From positions 1-16,495 of the forward strand of contig JACRIA010000086.1 in NCBI GenBank assembly GCA_016215735.1: a stretch of DNA of 16,495 nt. Direction: 5' to 3'. The position numbers were made by a program, and so were the translations under genes. This DNA comes from Candidatus Peregrinibacteria bacterium (GTDB lineage Bacteria; Patescibacteriota; Gracilibacteria; UBA1369; UBA12463). Positions 14,626-16,495 of this stretch are shown piece by piece. The notes beneath the pieces were generated by a model. The model saw only the letters and a program-made list of their open reading frames with translations. It was not told where the DNA came from and did not search any database. Position 1 is the first letter of the stretch, and each line of letters begins with the position of its first letter.

Positions 14626-14642
14626 GCCCCGCAAGGCGGGGC
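14626..14642. repeat. GC-rich perfect hairpin (copy 2)
   Basis: Arms GCCCCGC (14626-14632) and GCGGGGC (14636-14642) around AAG, followed by TG. Nearly the same as 7077-7094. It starts 10 bases after the 508-aa gene's stop and ends 6 bases before the next ATG. There is no T-run after it, so a terminator is unlikely; it may modulate translation or mRNA stability. Confidence 0.65.
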
Positions 14643-14648
14643 TGAAAC

Positions 14649-16495
14649 ATGAAAAATATATTCTCAAAATCTCGGCTTAAAATAATACTCGTTCTAGGCA
14701 CGATATTGCTGGGATTTTTCGCGGCTCCAAAAATCGCGGACGCTGTTGCTGTAAAATCAGCGTCGTACGCGCGAACGCAGATTGAAAAAATAATGGGGGA
14801 AACGGCCGGAGGCCGACTATTAGCGGTGGGAGATACAGATGTGACATCCTGCCCGCCTGGAGAAAAATGGGACGCTAAATTAGCAATATGTATATCCGAA
14901 ACGCAAAAAGCCGCAGGAACAACCGGCGCCAAAGCCACAACCACAACCGACGATGTCGCGATGATAATCGCAGGCGTACTTTCGCTTATTCTCAATGTTA
15001 TAGCGCGCATAATTTGGCCAATCGTGTTCTTGACAGGCGCGTTAATGGAAAATGACATCATATTCAGCGGCGCAATGGGAATCAAACTTCACGACATGTG
15101 GATACAAATGCGGAACATCGTGAATCTGCTTTTTGTCGTGGTGCTTGTCGGTGTCGCGATATATAACCTCACTGGTTTTGCTTCGGAAAAATTTCAAATA
15201 AAACAAATTTTACCAAAAATAATTCTTGGCCTTGTGCTTGTAAATTTCTCATACATGATTGCGACAGTCGCGCTTGACGCGATTTCTGTTGGAACAAACG
15301 CGATGTTTGGCTTGCCTGTCACAGTCGGCGTGAATTCAACAATCACAAAGGATGTTGAAAAAGATATTTGCGATGCGACTGGTTATAAAATAACAGGAGC
15401 GACAGGATCAAAAACAGAAAAAGCACTGGGGAAACAAGGTGAAGCTTTAACCGAAGAATTAAATAAACAACTTTGCGTGAATGGAGAACCCGCACCAGGC
15501 TTGGACAGTTTTGTTGGCAGCTGGAGGCCGCACAGCGCCGCAGTTATTATGGCTGTTGAATTGATGAATATGCAGAATTTGCAAAAAGCGGTTCTGGGTA
15601 AAGATCTGAATATTTCAGGCCTCACAATCAACATAATTTTCGCGATAGTAATGTTCCTGGTGTACGGAATTTCGTCTATAGTTTTATTTATAATCCTGCT
15701 GGGCAGAGCAATAGTTGTGTGGCTCGCGGTTGTTTTGTCACCGTTTTTGATGGTGACATACATAATGCCTGACATAACCCAAAAAGCAGGCGCTGACGAA
15801 CTCAAAAAAGTGAGCGACCAAGTTATCGCGACCGCGATCGCGCCCATGATTATTGGTTTTGTTTTGTCAGTTGGATATATTTTAATGAAAACTTTGCAGG
15901 GCGCGGGAAAAGTTTTGATTGGAAGCGACGTCGGAAATACGCTTGCGCAGAACATGCTTTCTTTCAAAACAAATGTTTCCGGTATTGCGGATTTCCAGCA
16001 GTTGATGATCGCGATTGGCACAGTTGGTTTTGTCTGGGCAGGCGTGAAAGCCGCGTCGTCAAAAGCAATTACCACGAAAGCAACAGAAACAGTCATGGGC
16101 ATGGCGCAAAAAGGAGGCGCATGGCTTGCAAAAGCGCCGTTCTACTATTCAAATATTTTTCCGACTGGAACTGGAAAGCCGGATGAGAAAGTCTCACTTG
16201 GCACAATGCTTAAGACATTTACGGGGATACCGAAATATTTTGAAGACGAAAGTCAAAAAGATGCAAACAAAGTATTGGATAAACTCGGGCTTTTATCAAG
16301 TTCAGCAGCCATAACTTCGAATACTCTCTATAAAACAGTAAAAGAAGCAGATCCAAAATCAAAGGAATTCGCGAATGACATGGTAAAAGTGTGGAGCGGT
16401 ATAGGAGAAAAATTTAATACAGATGTTCAAAATGCGGCTAAAGAGCTGAAATTAAAATTACCACAAGCGTTGACTGAGCAGAAAACCACTTTAGC
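14649..16495 (+). CDS. VirB6/TrbL-like polytopic membrane protein (3' end outside window)
   Basis: The frame is open from the ATG at 14649 to the window edge, at least 615 residues. It starts with a signal-like helix (about 10-26, ending in an Ala-rich DAVA). Further hydrophobic segments lie near 103-132, 155-175, 188-212, 325-370 (two helices), 392-414 and 450-468, then a long soluble C-terminal part begins. Motifs such as MWIQMRNIVNLLFVVVL and LGRAIVVWLAVVLSPFLM resemble the multi-pass proteins of type IV secretion/conjugation systems (VirB6/TrbL), which form the inner-membrane channel. Two Cys pairs (68/81 and 241/276) lie in loops that could be outside the cell. No VirB4 or VirB11 gene is in view, so the system type is inferred. 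Confidence 0.75.
   Translation, partial: MKNIFSKSRLKIILVLGTILLGFFAAPKIADAVAVKSASYARTQIEKIMGETAGGRLLAVGDTDVTSCPPGEKWDAKLAICISETQKAAGTTGAKATTTTDDVAMIIAGVLSLILNVIARIIWPIVFLTGALMENDIIFSGAMGIKLHDMWIQMRNIVNLLFVVVLVGVAIYNLTGFASEKFQIKQILPKIILGLVLVNFSYMIATVALDAISVGTNAMFGLPVTVGVNSTITKDVEKDICDATGYKITGATGSKTEKALGKQGEALTEELNKQLCVNGEPAPGLDSFVGSWRPHSAAVIMAVELMNMQNLQKAVLGKDLNISGLTINIIFAIVMFLVYGISSIVLFIILLGRAIVVWLAVVLSPFLMVTYIMPDITQKAGADELKKVSDQVIATAIAPMIIGFVLSVGYILMKTLQGAGKVLIGSDVGNTLAQNMLSFKTNVSGIADFQQLMIAIGTVGFVWAGVKAASSKAITTKATETVMGMAQKGGAWLAKAPFYYSNIFPTGTGKPDEKVSLGTMLKTFTGIPKYFEDESQKDANKVLDKLGLLSSSAAITSNTLYKTVKEADPKSKEFANDMVKVWSGIGEKFNTDVQNAAKELKLKLPQALTEQKTTL

Noticed and set aside
14585..16102. Long minus-strand frames opposite the VirB6-like gene
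   Set aside because: Their hydrophobic composition mirrors the membrane helices of the plus-strand gene, whose frame is open throughout with coherent topology.
1..16495. Alternative genetic code (TGA read as Gly or Trp), as in some Patescibacteria
   Set aside because: All strong genes are full length with standard code, and no family match runs through an in-frame TGA.
1..16495. CRISPR array, tRNA, rRNA or insertion sequence
   Set aside because: No regularly spaced repeats, no cloverleaf-like or rRNA core sequence, and no transposase frame or terminal repeats were seen.

Overview
The window is an AT-rich, gene-dense bacterial stretch. It most likely comes from a member of the Candidate Phyla Radiation (Patescibacteria, Parcubacteria-like). 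This rests on gene content and style: a VirB6/TrbL-like multi-pass protein and a small two-helix membrane protein of kinds I associate with these genomes, many short orphan proteins, and starts that almost all lack a Shine-Dalgarno sequence. No rRNA or tRNA is present, so the placement is inference. All genes read cleanly with TGA as a stop, so there is no sign of TGA recoding.

Layout. 1-559 (+): the 3' end of a dinD-like gene, cut by the window edge, and a small unknown ORF. 564-1667 (-): proB, glutamate 5-kinase. 1741-1989 (+): an 82-aa orphan behind a strong promoter that predicts an almost leaderless mRNA. 2024-4429 (-) and 4497-5543 (+): purL and a purine nucleoside phosphorylase, divergent across a 67-bp gap, so a biosynthesis gene and a salvage gene face away from a shared control region. 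5590-7051 (-): the conserved rpsF-ssb-rpsR operon, with a long structured leader, an S6 with a 120-residue charged tail, and an SSB without the usual Asp/Pro/Phe tip. 7220-7507 (-): a 95-aa orphan with its own promoter.

7573-11362: cell-envelope genes. On the minus strand is a 668-aa protein that joins a lytic transglycosylase domain to an SGNH/GDSL hydrolase. Divergent from it is a LysM-LysM-M23 peptidase, overlapped by yidD. 11538-12536 (+): an HNH-nuclease-type protein. 12616 to the window end (+): a tight three-gene set, namely a two-helix membrane protein, a 508-aa charged protein with a helical hairpin, and a VirB6/TrbL-like polytopic protein that runs off the window. I read this as the start of a type IV secretion/DNA-transfer-like envelope machine, with the nearby murein hydrolases possibly opening the wall for it (inference).

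Most notable observations: (i) the transglycosylase-SGNH fusion, which makes chemical sense if the SGNH half removes O-acetyl groups that block transglycosylases; (ii) a G-rich short repeat found both inside purL, where it encodes extra residues, and in the intergenic region upstream of the fusion gene; (iii) a consistent promoter style with extended -10 boxes and very short SD-less leaders, against which the rpsF leader stands out; (iv) a GC-rich perfect hairpin repeated in two intergenic sites.
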